This document shows positions 7,144 to 16,119 of a stretch of DNA of 24,982 nt, piece by piece. Under the pieces are notes generated by a model. That model was not told the origin of the DNA and ran no database searches. It saw only the letters and a list, made by a program, of their open reading frames with translations. The DNA is taken from positions 1 to 24,982 of the forward strand of contig JABDEN010000020.1 in assembly GCA_013287025.1 (NCBI GenBank). The letters run 5' to 3'. A program made the translations under genes and the position numbers. Source of the DNA: Gammaproteobacteria bacterium (GTDB lineage: Bacteria; Pseudomonadota; Gammaproteobacteria; DSM-16500). The first letter of the stretch is position 1, and the number at the start of each line of letters is the position of its first letter.

Positions 7144-8196
7144 ATGTCTGATATTTTATTCGAAGAAATAGCAGGGAAAAATGGGAATTTAGGCGTCATT
7201 ACACTTAATCGTCAACATGCTTTAAATGCATTAAGTCATTCGATGATTTTAAGTATGAGCGAACATTTGGAAAGTTGGGAAAAAAATACTTCTATTAAAG
7301 CGATAATTTTACAAGCGTCCGAGGGCCGCGCGTTTTGTGCGGGCGGAGATGTGCGGGCGGTGTATGATAAAAAATTAAAAAAAGATCCCAACCTCATTCA
7401 ATTTTTTAAAGATGAGTATGATTTAAATCAGCGTATTTTTCATTACCCTAAACCTTATATTTCTTATTTAAATGGCATTACGATGGGAGGAGGTGCGGGC
7501 ATCTCCATTCACGGTTCTCATAGGATAGGGACAGAAAATTTAATTTTTGCAATGCCAGAAACCACGATTGGTTTTTTTCCTGATGTCGGTTCTTCCTATT
7601 TTTTATCACGATTACCTTATCATGTGGGATTGTATTTAGGCTTAACTGGCGAAAAAATTGGAATAAATGATTGTATTGCATTAGGTCTTGTGACACAAAA
7701 AGTGTCGGGAGATCAGCTTACAAATATCACACAAAAATTAGCAGAAAATTCCTTGCCAGATAAAAAAGCGGTGACGACTATTCTTGAGACATTTTCGATA
7801 TCTGCAGGTGATTCAGCATTATTAAAACAACAAAAAGAAATTATCGAATATTTTCAAAAAAATTCTATCGAAAAAATTACCGCATCGTTAAAAAATTCTG
7901 ATACTGATTGGGCCAAAAAAACCCTTGAAATACTTAATGGAAAATCACCATTAAGTTTAAAAGTGACTTTCAAAGAATTACAAACTGCGAATGAATTGGA
8001 TTTTGATGCTTGTATGAAAATGGAGTTTAGTATCATGCAAGGATTTTTAAATTCACATGATTTTTTCGAGGGAATTAGGGCACTTTTAGTGGATAAAGAT
8101 CGCCATCCAATGTGGCAACCCCATTCGATAAATGACGTTTTATCTGAAAATATAGCACCCTTTTTTCCGAAGATTCAAGAAGATTCAATAGGATAA
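7144..8196 (+). CDS. 3-hydroxyisobutyryl-CoA hydrolase
   Basis: This crotonase-fold thioesterase releases 3-hydroxyisobutyrate from its CoA ester in valine degradation. The 350-residue length and motifs match that subfamily rather than true hydratases: FCAGGDVR (64-71), YPKPYISYLNGITMGGG (101-117), and AMPETTIGFFPDVG (136-149) with E139 and D147 at the positions of the catalytic acids of HIBCH. LGLTG (165-169) and the C-terminal FEGIRALLVDKDRHPMW block are also typical. The start lies 2 nt after the hydratase stop, with GGGGAA just before, giving tight co-translation. The dehydrogenase that would act next is not in the window. Confidence 0.92.
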   Translation: MSDILFEEIAGKNGNLGVITLNRQHALNALSHSMILSMSEHLESWEKNTSIKAIILQASEGRAFCAGGDVRAVYDKKLKKDPNLIQFFKDEYDLNQRIFHYPKPYISYLNGITMGGGAGISIHGSHRIGTENLIFAMPETTIGFFPDVGSSYFLSRLPYHVGLYLGLTGEKIGINDCIALGLVTQKVSGDQLTNITQKLAENSLPDKKAVTTILETFSISAGDSALLKQQKEIIEYFQKNSIEKITASLKNSDTDWAKKTLEILNGKSPLSLKVTFKELQTANELDFDACMKMEFSIMQGFLNSHDFFEGIRALLVDKDRHPMWQPHSINDVLSENIAPFFPKIQEDSIG

Positions 8197-8220
8197 AAAA
8201 AATAAAAAATAATGATGGCG

Positions 8221-8277
8221 AACCCCTTAATTTTCTGTCTATACTTAATATTGAGAGAAGCATTTTTTAAGGGGGTT
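8221..8277. terminator. Imperfect inverted repeat between the acyl-CoA operon and hpf
   Basis: AACCCCTTAA (8221-8230) and TTAAGGGGGTT (8267-8277) are complementary apart from one extra G, with a 36-nt loop. It may end the upstream operon or lie in the hpf control region; the long loop makes a classical terminator doubtful. Confidence 0.35.
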
Positions 8278-8317
8278 TCCTTTCAATGTAGCGTACAAAG
8301 GATCTGGCTTTAAGTTT

Positions 8318-8347
8318 TATAATTATTAGATTTCTATAATTATTAGA
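8318..8347 (+). promoter_or_regulatory. Tandem 13-bp direct repeat with TATAAT boxes upstream of hpf
   Basis: TATAATTATTAGA occurs exactly twice, at 8318-8330 and 8335-8347, spaced 17 bp start to start. Each copy begins with a perfect -10 hexamer, so either or both could start the hpf transcript. No strong -35 hexamer was found. Confidence 0.4.
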
Positions 8348-8368
8348 GTTAAAAGAGGGGGTTCTCAT

Positions 8369-8713
8369 ATGTTACCAGTCCAAGTTACCATTCGTGATAT
8401 TCCAAATTCACAAGTTTTAGAAACACATATTCGAGATAAATCAGCTAAACTTCAACATTATTATGACCACATTAATAGTTGTCGCGTTGTTGTTGAAGTG
8501 CCTCAAAAACACAAGCATCAGGGGAAAATATTCGGGGTGCGAATTGACCTTTCGGTTCCCGGCAAAGAACTAGTTGTCAATAAAAAAGAAAATGAAGATG
8601 TTTACATCGCTGTACGGGAAGCCTTTCATGCCATTGAACGTCAACTTGAAAAATATGCCGAACGTAGACGAGGGGACGTCAAGCTTCATCAAGAAAGTTT
8701 CGATCAAGAATAA
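8369..8713 (+). CDS. hpf: Ribosome hibernation factor, HPF/RaiA family (short form)
   Basis: HPF/RaiA proteins bind the 30S decoding centre in slow-growing cells, blocking tRNA and mRNA and protecting idle ribosomes. The 114-residue product has the family beta-alpha-beta-beta-beta-alpha pattern: MLPVQVTIRDIPNS, a first helix near 15-30, VVVEVPQKHKHQGKIFGVRIDLSVPGKELVV as strands, then the second helix EDVYIAVREAFHAIERQLEKYAERRRG with the usual basic end. It lacks the C-terminal dimerisation domain of long HPF. Start ATG at 8369 follows GAGGGGG. In E. coli hpf sits beside rpoN; here it stands alone, followed by a palindrome shared with the convergent ETF-QO gene. Confidence 0.92.
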   Translation: MLPVQVTIRDIPNSQVLETHIRDKSAKLQHYYDHINSCRVVVEVPQKHKHQGKIFGVRIDLSVPGKELVVNKKENEDVYIAVREAFHAIERQLEKYAERRRGDVKLHQESFDQE

Positions 8714-8732
8714 AAACATCAGAGGTCTCTAC

Positions 8733-8824
8733 ATAACCGTCGTCCTGCGGCAAGTCCTAAGGGATCCAGAACGCCTGCATTGTCGCTCTGGATCCCGCGA
8801 ATAAATCGCGGGACGACGGGTTAT
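8733..8824. repeat. Imperfect GC-rich palindrome, family B, copy 1
   Basis: Outer arms CCGTCGTCC (8737-8745) and GGACGACGG (8811-8819) and inner arms GGGATCCAGA (8761-8770) and TCTGGATCCC (8787-8796) are complementary; the parts between have diverged. The outer and inner motifs are shared with the perfect copy at 16605-16685. It lies between the convergent ends of hpf and the ETF-QO gene and could act as a two-way terminator. Confidence 0.8.
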
Positions 8825-8852
8825 CGTCGACTTATTCTGGATGACAAATTCT

Positions 8853-10445
8853 CTACATCATCGTATACTGTGGCCCACTACCCCCCTCCGGTGGTGTCCA
8901 CGTGATATTTTGTCGTGGATCCTTTATATCACAAGCTTTACATTGAATACAATTGGCCGCATTGATTTGTAAATAGGGCTTTTCGGCGTGTACGATTTCA
9001 TAAACGCCCGCGGGACAATACCGACTTTCGGGAGAGGCATAAATTTTATAGTTGACCTCAATCGCTAAACTGGGATCTGTCAATTTTAAATGACATGGCT
9101 GATTTTCATCGTGAAATGAATTGGTTAAAAAAACAGAATTCATTAAATCAAAAGTGATTTTATTATCATGTTTAGGATATTCGATTTTTTTGCATTGATC
9201 CGCCGGTTTTAATTGTAAATAATCGGCATGATTACGCAAAGTCCACGGCGCGTTTCCTCTAAAAATATAGGTATCAAAAGCCGCATAGATAAGTCCTGGT
9301 AAGAGACCCCAATTCATCGCGGGGCGAATATTTCTTACTTTTTTGAGCTCAGGCCAAATCCAGCTTTTTTGTATGTTAGCAGAATACTCGCTCGAATTAA
9401 GGGTTGCATAAATACTTTCCGCTGCCACCATGCCGGATTTCATGGCGGTATGAATGCCTTTAATTTTGGGAACATTCAAAAATCCCGCAGCACATCCTAC
9501 CAATAGTCCCCCCGGGAAAGTTAATGTTGGAATAGATTGAAAACCACCTTCATTCAATGCTCTTGCGCCATACGCAATGCGTTTACTTTTTTCTAAAAGT
9601 GGACGAATCATTTCATGCGTTTTGAATCGTTGAAATTCTTCATAAGGATTGAGGTATGGATTTTGATAATCTAAACCGACGACAAAACCAATCGATAATA
9701 AATTTTTTTCGAAATGATACGCGAATGATCCCCCGTAAGTTTTATGATCGAGCGGCCATCCGATAGTGTGAGTGACTAATCCTGCTTGATGCAAATCTTC
9801 TGGAATTTCCCATAATTCTTTAATGCCAAGACCGTAGGTTTGTGGATCATTGTTTTGATTTAATTGAAAATGATGCATCAGCTTTCGAGTAAGAGATCCA
9901 CGACAACCTTCGGCAACTATGGTTTGTTTAGCGAATAAATTCATACCAGGTTGATAACTTTGCGTTGGATTACCTTCTCGATCGATACCTTTATCACCGG
10001 TAATAACGCCTAATACTTGATTATTTTCCATGATTACATCAGTCACCGCGAAACTCGGGAAAATATTTACCCCTAAATTTTCTGCATAACCACTTAACCA
10101 CTGACACATCTTTTCTAAACTAATAATATAATTTCCCTTGTTATGCATCGGTTCCGGTGTCGGGAGTTGAAAAGATTTATTTTGACTTAAAAATATAAAT
10201 TGATCTTTCGAAACAGGCGTTGTGATAAAACCTTTTTGATCTTGCCAATCTGGAATTAATTCATTGAGTGCGCGAGGTTCTAAAACTGCGCCCGATAAAA
10301 TTTGTCCGCCAATTTCCGCCGCTTTTTCTAGTACACAAATCGATAAATCTTTGTTGAGTTGAATTAAACGAATGGCTGCAGATAATCCTGCAGGGCCGCC
10401 TCCCACAATGACTACGTCAAATTCCATGGATTCACGTTCTTTCAT
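8853..10445 (-). CDS. Electron transfer flavoprotein-ubiquinone oxidoreductase
   Basis: ETF-QO passes electrons from electron-transfer flavoprotein, reduced by acyl-CoA dehydrogenases, to ubiquinone at the membrane. The product has 530 residues from ATG at 10445, against a usual 540-560. It has an FAD-binding GGGPAG (15-20), a long FAD/quinone domain, and a C-terminal 4Fe-4S site: CPAGVYE (C477) plus CIQCKAC (C499, C502, C505). A longer reading from 10493 adds 16 residues inside the thiolase gene; I prefer 10445 because MKERESMEFDVV resembles known ETF-QO starts and its ATG overlaps the thiolase stop (TGATG), giving coupled translation. The ETF subunits are not in the window. Confidence 0.95.
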   Translation of the reverse strand: MKERESMEFDVVIVGGGPAGLSAAIRLIQLNKDLSICVLEKAAEIGGQILSGAVLEPRALNELIPDWQDQKGFITTPVSKDQFIFLSQNKSFQLPTPEPMHNKGNYIISLEKMCQWLSGYAENLGVNIFPSFAVTDVIMENNQVLGVITGDKGIDREGNPTQSYQPGMNLFAKQTIVAEGCRGSLTRKLMHHFQLNQNNDPQTYGLGIKELWEIPEDLHQAGLVTHTIGWPLDHKTYGGSFAYHFEKNLLSIGFVVGLDYQNPYLNPYEEFQRFKTHEMIRPLLEKSKRIAYGARALNEGGFQSIPTLTFPGGLLVGCAAGFLNVPKIKGIHTAMKSGMVAAESIYATLNSSEYSANIQKSWIWPELKKVRNIRPAMNWGLLPGLIYAAFDTYIFRGNAPWTLRNHADYLQLKPADQCKKIEYPKHDNKITFDLMNSVFLTNSFHDENQPCHLKLTDPSLAIEVNYKIYASPESRYCPAGVYEIVHAEKPYLQINAANCIQCKACDIKDPRQNITWTPPEGGSGPQYTMM

Positions 10446-11632
10446 CACATATTTTCCAATGCAATTGCCGTTGCTTCCCCACCACCAATACAAAGTGATG
10501 CGATACCATATTTTTTATGATGTTTTTTTAATGCTGCAATTAATGTCACTATGATTCGCGCGCCAGTTGCACCGATGGGATGGCCTAAGCCACAACCACC
10601 GCCGTGAATATTGATTTTTTCGCGAGGAATTTTTAATTCGCGCATGGCGGCAATGGGAACCACCGAAAAAGCCTCGTTAATTTCAAAAAGGTCAACTTTA
10701 TCCACGGTCCATTGTAATTTATGCATTAACATTTTCATGGCATCAATGGGTGCGGTGGTAAATTGTTCGGGTGATTTTGCGTATTCGCTATAATCTATAA
10801 TTTTGGCTAGTGGTTTTAAATTTCTATTTTTTGCCTCCGATAAATGCATCAAGACGATGGCGGCTGCGCCATCTGCAATCGAACAAGAATTGGCGGCGGT
10901 AACCGTTCCATCTTTTTTAAAAATGGGTGGTAGAAGTTTCACTTTTTCAATGTTGACTGAAAAAGGATGTTCATCATTTTTTACGATTTTTTCGCCTTGC
11001 TTTGTTTTCAAAACCACCGGTGCAATTTCACTTTCAAAAATATTTTTCTCAATCGATGCTTGTGCACGCTTTAAAGATTCTATCGCATAATCATCTTGTT
11101 CTTCCCGCGTAATATGATATTTTTCAGCACAAAGTTCCGCAAAAGAACCCATCGGACGGCGTTTTTCGTAAGCATCTTCTAAGCCATCCAACATCATGTG
11201 ATCTAAAACTTCTGCGTGTCCTAATCGATACCCTTGTCTCGCTTTTGGTAGTAAATAGGGTGCATTGGTCATGCTTTCCATCCCGCCTGCGACTAGTACT
11301 TTTTTATCTGGTTCCGCAATAAGTGTGTTACAAGCCAACATAACGGCCTTCATGCCTGAGCCACACATTTTATTGAGCGTCGTACAGGGCACATTATTCT
11401 GAATTTGGGCGAGAAGGGCGGCTTGACGTGCTGGCGCTTGACCCTGGCCCGCCGGTAGGACACATCCCATGATAACTTCACTCACATCTTCCGCATTCAC
11501 ATGTGCGCGATGGAGGGCAGATTGGATCGCAATGGCACCCAATTCAGGTGCGGATAGATCTTTTAATTCACCTAATAAATTACCTTGGGGAGTGCGTGCA
11601 ATACCAACGATGACAATGGGATCATTTTGCAT
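10445..11632 (-). CDS. Thiolase (acetyl-CoA acyltransferase)
   Basis: The enzyme cleaves 3-ketoacyl-CoA to acetyl-CoA, or condenses two acetyl-CoA. Its 395 residues fit the family (about 390-400). The nucleophile C90 lies in LNKMCGSGMKA; the second active-site blocks are NEAFS, HGGGCGLGHPIGATGARI and the C-terminal CIGGGEA with the second catalytic cysteine. The loop VAGGMESMTNAPYLLP is typical of the acetoacetyl-CoA type, but substrate range cannot be read from sequence alone. Start ATG at 11632 has GAGGA about 7 nt upstream. Its stop overlaps the ETF-QO start, so both are translated as one unit. It diverges from the exporter operon across 106 bp. Confidence 0.95.
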   Translation of the reverse strand: MQNDPIVIVGIARTPQGNLLGELKDLSAPELGAIAIQSALHRAHVNAEDVSEVIMGCVLPAGQGQAPARQAALLAQIQNNVPCTTLNKMCGSGMKAVMLACNTLIAEPDKKVLVAGGMESMTNAPYLLPKARQGYRLGHAEVLDHMMLDGLEDAYEKRRPMGSFAELCAEKYHITREEQDDYAIESLKRAQASIEKNIFESEIAPVVLKTKQGEKIVKNDEHPFSVNIEKVKLLPPIFKKDGTVTAANSCSIADGAAAIVLMHLSEAKNRNLKPLAKIIDYSEYAKSPEQFTTAPIDAMKMLMHKLQWTVDKVDLFEINEAFSVVPIAAMRELKIPREKINIHGGGCGLGHPIGATGARIIVTLIAALKKHHKKYGIASLCIGGGEATAIALENM

Positions 11633-11738
11633 GGAAATTCCTCAAAAAATGGTTGTTCCGAGTATATTATGAAAAGAAGAATCTAGAAAGAATTTATGTT
11701 ACAATCCTTGTACGCAAAATATACATGGGAAAAAGATT

Positions 11739-12869
11739 ATGATTTCAAAGAAATGGTTAATTATCGATACCATCATCATTGTACTCGTTGTCATAATGGT
11801 TTCATTGCATAGTTGTAAAAAGAATAATAATCCCGCCGAAGAAACGGTGATTGTTAAAACAGGTACGGTAAAAGAAAAAATTATTGCAGTCGGCAGCATC
11901 GTTCCTAAACATACTATCAGCGTAAAATCTAATATTTCAGGTATTGTCGGACAACTATTCCATGAAGATGGAGATTATGTTGATCAGAATGCCTTATTAT
12001 TACAAATTTCTCCAACAGCCACTCCCCAAAGTATTGCGGAAGCCCATGCTAATGTAAAAGAACAAGAAGCGATTGTGGAGCAGACAGAATCCCATCGGCA
12101 ACGTCTAGAACAATTATTAAAATTATCTTTAGAAACACCGGATAATTATGCGATTGCGGTAAAAGATGTTGCAATGAATAAAGCACGTCTCGAAATGGCA
12201 AAACAAAAACTCGCACTATTGCTAAAAGGCGAGACTAATATTGCCGGCAAAAGTATTAAAACCATGATTAATAGCCCGATAAGTGGTTATATATTACAAC
12301 GTAATGTCGATCTCGGTGATCCGGTCGTTCCCTTAACCGATATGCAAGCAGGTACTGTGTTATTTGTGATTGCAAACATGAATGACCTTGTTTTTAAAGG
12401 TTTAGTGAATGAAGTGGATGTTGCAAAAATTTCTTCAGGGATGATCGCCAATATTCGGATTGCTGCGATGCCAAATGCGAATGTAACTGGCACGTTAAGA
12501 AAAGTAGATTTACAAGCCAATAATCAAAGTACAACTACGACCACCACTACTTCGCCTTTTAACGTAGGTTTTAATATTGAGTTGGATCATTTAACTTTAC
12601 CTAAAGATATGAAATTGCGCGCAGGATATTCGGCAACGGCTGAAATTACCGTTCAACAGGCAGAAAATGTTTTGGTCATTCCTGAGAGAGTTTTAATTTT
12701 TAAAAATAATAAAGTATATGTGAATCTACAACCAGATAAATCGAAATCAAAACCTATTGAAAAAGAAATTGTTCTCGGACTTTCTGATGGTATTATTGCC
12801 GAAGTAAAATCAGGATTAGGAGAAGGCGACAAAATTCTTGATAACAATACAATGACTTCGAAAAGCTAA
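11739..12869 (+). CDS. MacA-like periplasmic adaptor of an ABC exporter
   Basis: Membrane-fusion proteins join an inner membrane ABC transporter to an outer membrane channel. The 376-residue product has an N-terminal membrane anchor (7-25), followed by a cysteine at 26 in a weak lipobox (LHSC). Two half lipoyl motifs (about 65-91 and 175-213) flank a predicted alpha-hairpin (96-163); a beta-barrel and membrane-proximal domain follow. A run STTTTTTTS (265-273) sits in a loop of the barrel region. Start ATG at 11739 has a weak GGAAAAA ribosome site. The stop TAA shares a base with the next ATG. No TolC-type gene is in the window. Confidence 0.9.
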   Translation: MISKKWLIIDTIIIVLVVIMVSLHSCKKNNNPAEETVIVKTGTVKEKIIAVGSIVPKHTISVKSNISGIVGQLFHEDGDYVDQNALLLQISPTATPQSIAEAHANVKEQEAIVEQTESHRQRLEQLLKLSLETPDNYAIAVKDVAMNKARLEMAKQKLALLLKGETNIAGKSIKTMINSPISGYILQRNVDLGDPVVPLTDMQAGTVLFVIANMNDLVFKGLVNEVDVAKISSGMIANIRIAAMPNANVTGTLRKVDLQANNQSTTTTTTTSPFNVGFNIELDHLTLPKDMKLRAGYSATAEITVQQAENVLVIPERVLIFKNNKVYVNLQPDKSKSKPIEKEIVLGLSDGIIAEVKSGLGEGDKILDNNTMTSKS

Positions 12870-14101
12870 TGCATTTCATCGATCTTAGTAGACAAATTTT
12901 ATTAAGCATATGGACCCATAAGATTCGAACCAGCCTCGCTTTGTTCGGCATCATGTGGGGAACGATGACAGTGACGTTGTTGCTGGCATTGGGGAATGGT
13001 TTTTATAAAAAAAGTATGGAAAATCTCGCTTTTTTAAATAATGGCACTATCTTTGCTTGGGCAGGTAGGACAAGTAAACCTTACGCTGGCATTCCGCAGG
13101 GTCAAAATATCCAACTAGGAATTAATGACTTTTTAGAAATCATGCAAAATATTCCAGGGATTCAATGGTATTCACCAGAATTTGCCAAAGAATCCTTATT
13201 TCAATATCAGAATAAAGAAACAAAAAGTTCATTAATGGGTGTAGGTCCTGGATATGAAACGACGATGCAATTTAAAATTCTTCCGGGAAAAAGTCGATTT
13301 TTTAACGAGTTGGATTTAACACAACAAAATCGTGTCGTTTATCTCGATGCAACTCTCACAAAAATTTTATTTGCAATGGAAGATCCAATTGGAAAAACTA
13401 TTTATATTCAGCAAATTCCTTTTGTCGTGATTGGTGTTTCAGATCCAGATAAAAATACGGGTATTGTATTTTCAGGTAATAAAACGAGAGGGTATATTCC
13501 TTATACGACTTATCTTGCATTGCAAGGTCTTGAAGATATCAACACGATTTTTTTAACTCCTAAAAATATTGAAGACTCTGTCAGAATAAAAAATAATTTA
13601 AAAAACTTATTAGCAGCAAAATTACATTATGATCCCAGTGATGATGAAGCATTTCATATGCCGGATTTAGAAGATAAACAAGTTTTTATTAGCTGGTTCT
13701 TTTTTATTATTGAATTATTTCTGGGATTTTGTGGAGCCCTCACACTCTCCGTTGGTGGTTTAGGTGTTGCAAACATGATGTTTCTGATTGTAACAGAAAG
13801 AACACGGGAAATTGGTTTACGAAAAGCGCTAGGCGCCAGCGAAAAAAATATTTTGTTACAATTTTTATGTGAAACATTATTAATTGTGGGTTTAGGCGGC
13901 GCAATAGGAATAGGTATTTCGATCGCCTCTCTTTTTGTGCTTTCTCATTTACATTTGCCTGATTGGATGGGTAATCCTTATATTTCAGCGTTCTCAGCGG
14001 GTTTAACAATTTTTATTTTAATGACCGTTGGTCTTTTAGCAGGTTATTTCCCCGCAAAAAGAGCAGCCAATATGGAACCAGTGAAGGCACTACTATCATG
14101 A
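12869..14101 (+). CDS. ABC transporter permease, MacB/FtsX type (first)
   Basis: A 410-residue permease of the type VII (MacB/LolCE/FtsX) fold. One membrane helix (about 22-42) is followed by a large periplasmic domain (about 43-270), then three helices near 272-305, 331-359 and 372-395. The cytoplasmic coupling segment TERTREIGLRKALGAS (309-324) is the family signature, and the end FPAKRAANMEPVKAL is typical. The ATPase is encoded separately rather than fused as in MacB. The start overlaps the adaptor stop by one base and the stop overlaps the next start as ATGA, so translation is coupled. It probably pairs with the second permease as a heterodimer. Confidence 0.93.
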   Translation: MHFIDLSRQILLSIWTHKIRTSLALFGIMWGTMTVTLLLALGNGFYKKSMENLAFLNNGTIFAWAGRTSKPYAGIPQGQNIQLGINDFLEIMQNIPGIQWYSPEFAKESLFQYQNKETKSSLMGVGPGYETTMQFKILPGKSRFFNELDLTQQNRVVYLDATLTKILFAMEDPIGKTIYIQQIPFVVIGVSDPDKNTGIVFSGNKTRGYIPYTTYLALQGLEDINTIFLTPKNIEDSVRIKNNLKNLLAAKLHYDPSDDEAFHMPDLEDKQVFISWFFFIIELFLGFCGALTLSVGGLGVANMMFLIVTERTREIGLRKALGASEKNILLQFLCETLLIVGLGGAIGIGISIASLFVLSHLHLPDWMGNPYISAFSAGLTIFILMTVGLLAGYFPAKRAANMEPVKALLS

Positions 14102-15351
14102 TCTCACAAATTCTAAAAAATATGATGGTGCAAAAAACTCGCTTAATTTTAACTATTTTAGCGGTAGCATGGGGCACATTTACAATTGCTTTAATGCTTG
14201 CCGTCGGCGAAGGTTTGCGAGTGACCTTTGGAAACACCATCAAAGATTCAGGTACTGGTGCATTAATTATTTCAGGGGCTGTGAGCACCGAAAGCTTTCA
14301 AGGCCAAGGGAACGGTGTGAAAGTAAATTTTTCGGAAGATGATTTACATGCGTTAAAAAAAGAATTATCGGATAAAGCGGATGTTACGGGCGAAGCAGAA
14401 TGGAATGTAAAATTAGTCAGTGCAAGCAAAAAAGCGACGCGACGTGGCAGACCTGTCATGGCTGTCAATGCAAACTATGCTGACATTCACGGAATTAAAG
14501 TAGATCCGCCGGGGCGATTTTTAAATGTATTAGATGATATCAATCGGCGACAAGTCATTGTTTTAGGGATTCGCACTGTCGAAAAATTATTTAAACCAAA
14601 AGAAAATCCTGTCGGACAATATATTTTTATTGAAGACACACCTTTTTTAGTGATCGGTGTACAAAGTAAAATTATTCAATTGATAGAAACCGGAAAAATG
14701 CCCGATGATTTTATGAATTGGATTCCTTATAGTACCTACCAAGCATTAACGGCAAACCGAAATTATACGAGTTTTATCATTGCGCCTTTCGAATTATCAC
14801 AAATTCCTCGCATCGAAAAAGATGTGCGAAGATTGATTGCAAGAACCCGCGCACTGAATGCAGATGATCCAGGCATTTTGAATGTCATTAATTTACAGGA
14901 AGAAAAAGAAAAATTAATCCTTTTTCTGAAAGGAATGGAATGGATTTTGGGAATTATTGGCGGGTTAACATTGATTATCGCGGGTGTTGGTATTGCGAAT
15001 GTCATGTTTATTTCAGTAAAACGTGCCACACGTGAAATTGGTATTCGTATGAGTTTGGGCGCGAGAACACATGAAATTTTATGGTATTACACTAGCGAGG
15101 CAATTCTCACCACGTTAATGGGAGGATTATTAGGATTTTTACTCGCATTTGCTCTCGTTTATTTTTTACAACATTTACCTGTGCATTCTGAAGTAATGGA
15201 TCATCTCGGCAATCCGCGTCCTATTTTATCTTTCAATGTAATTTTTATTGTGATGATCGTCTTGGGAACGATTGGTTTATTAAGCGGTATTTTCCCCGCG
15301 CGAAAAGCATCACGAATTCATCCTGCAGAGGCATTACGTCATGAAAAATGA
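14098..15351 (+). CDS. ABC transporter permease, MacB/FtsX type (second)
   Basis: A 417-residue paralogue of the preceding permease with the same plan: helix near 15-37, periplasmic domain, then helices near 280-302, 335-358 and 377-398. The coupling segment VKRATREIGIRMSLGAR (307-323) and the C-terminal FPARKASRIHPAEALRHE are diagnostic. The periplasmic domain contains EDTPFLVIGV, matched in the first permease by QQIPFVVIGV, supporting common descent. The start overlaps the first permease by 4 nt and the stop overlaps the ATPase start by 11 nt. Two different permeases with one ATPase resemble LolCDE-like or heterodimeric macrolide/peptide exporters; the cargo is unknown. Confidence 0.93.
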   Translation: MISQILKNMMVQKTRLILTILAVAWGTFTIALMLAVGEGLRVTFGNTIKDSGTGALIISGAVSTESFQGQGNGVKVNFSEDDLHALKKELSDKADVTGEAEWNVKLVSASKKATRRGRPVMAVNANYADIHGIKVDPPGRFLNVLDDINRRQVIVLGIRTVEKLFKPKENPVGQYIFIEDTPFLVIGVQSKIIQLIETGKMPDDFMNWIPYSTYQALTANRNYTSFIIAPFELSQIPRIEKDVRRLIARTRALNADDPGILNVINLQEEKEKLILFLKGMEWILGIIGGLTLIIAGVGIANVMFISVKRATREIGIRMSLGARTHEILWYYTSEAILTTLMGGLLGFLLAFALVYFLQHLPVHSEVMDHLGNPRPILSFNVIFIVMIVLGTIGLLSGIFPARKASRIHPAEALRHEK

Positions 15352-16024
15352 AAACTTAATTGAACTTAACAATATTCGAAAATCATATAAAATTGGAAAA
15401 GTAGAATTTGATGCTTTACAAATTGATGAATTAACTATTCGACGTGGAGAATATGCAGCGATTTTGGGGCCTTCCGGTTCTGGTAAATCGACGTTGATGA
15501 ATATTTTAGGATGTTTAGATTCTCCGACTGCAGGGCAATATATTTTAAATGGCAAAAAAGTGAGTTCTCTCAAAAGAAATGAATTAGCGAATGTTCGTAA
15601 TCGTGAAGTTGGATTTATTTTCCAAAGTTTTAATTTATTGGAATATGCAACCGCTGAAGAAAATGTCGCCTTACCATTAGTTTATGCAGGTTTATCATTA
15701 GAAAAACGTAAAGCGCGCGCACTGCAATTGTTAGAACGTGTGGGACTCGCCAACCGCTTACATCATCGCCCTTCTGAATTATCCGGCGGTCAATCACAGC
15801 GTGTCGCCATCGCTCGCGCACTCGTCAATCATCCCAATTTAATTTTAGCGGATGAACCCACAGGTAATTTGGACAGCCGCTCTGGCGAACAAGTCATTCA
15901 ATTATTCGAAGAATGTGTAGATGAAGGAAAGACCATTATTATCGTGACTCACGATTTAAATTTAGCAAAACGTGCGAAACGTATTATCCGAATTTTAGAT
16001 GGAAAAATGGTACACGAAAGCTAA
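15341..16024 (+). CDS. ABC transporter ATPase, MacB/LolD type
   Basis: The 227-residue ATPase has all the family motifs: Walker A GPSGSGKST (43-51), Q-loop Q95, signature LSGGQSQRVAIARAL (147-161), Walker B LILADEPTGNLD (167-178) and H-loop H204. VGFIFQSFNLL and DEPTGNLDS place it with the MacB/LolD/FtsE group that drives FtsX-type permeases by a mechanical stroke. The start lies inside the end of the second permease (11-nt overlap), so it is the last gene of a four-gene coupled operon. Confidence 0.96.
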   Translation: MKNENLIELNNIRKSYKIGKVEFDALQIDELTIRRGEYAAILGPSGSGKSTLMNILGCLDSPTAGQYILNGKKVSSLKRNELANVRNREVGFIFQSFNLLEYATAEENVALPLVYAGLSLEKRKARALQLLERVGLANRLHHRPSELSGGQSQRVAIARALVNHPNLILADEPTGNLDSRSGEQVIQLFEECVDEGKTIIIVTHDLNLAKRAKRIIRILDGKMVHES

Positions 16025-16047
16025 AAAGAAACTTGTTGTCTTTTTTT
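16023..16047 (+). terminator. Weak terminator candidate after the exporter operon
   Basis: AAAAAGA (16023-16029) and TCTTTTT (16039-16045) can pair around a 9-nt loop, with T residues continuing. The stem is short and almost all A-T, so the call is weak. Confidence 0.3.
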
Positions 16048-16119
16048 ATTTTTATTACATAATGACATCCGCAAAAGATTTAAAAATATAGGATAAAATT
16101 AAAAATAAGGAAAATTCTA

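Noticed and set aside
8574..8804. Reading frame running from hpf into the palindrome
   Set aside because: Wholly in another frame of hpf plus repeat DNA; no ribosome site or family match.
10446..10493. N-terminal extension of ETF-QO beginning MYWWWGSNGN
   Set aside because: It lies inside the thiolase coding end, has no ribosome site, and known ETF-QO proteins begin near MEREYMEFDVV. The start at 10445 is preferred.
11725..11742. Five-codon ORF (MGKRL) whose stop overlaps the MacA-like start
   Set aside because: No ribosome site of its own, unlike the leader before the DUF692 gene, so chance overlap is likely.
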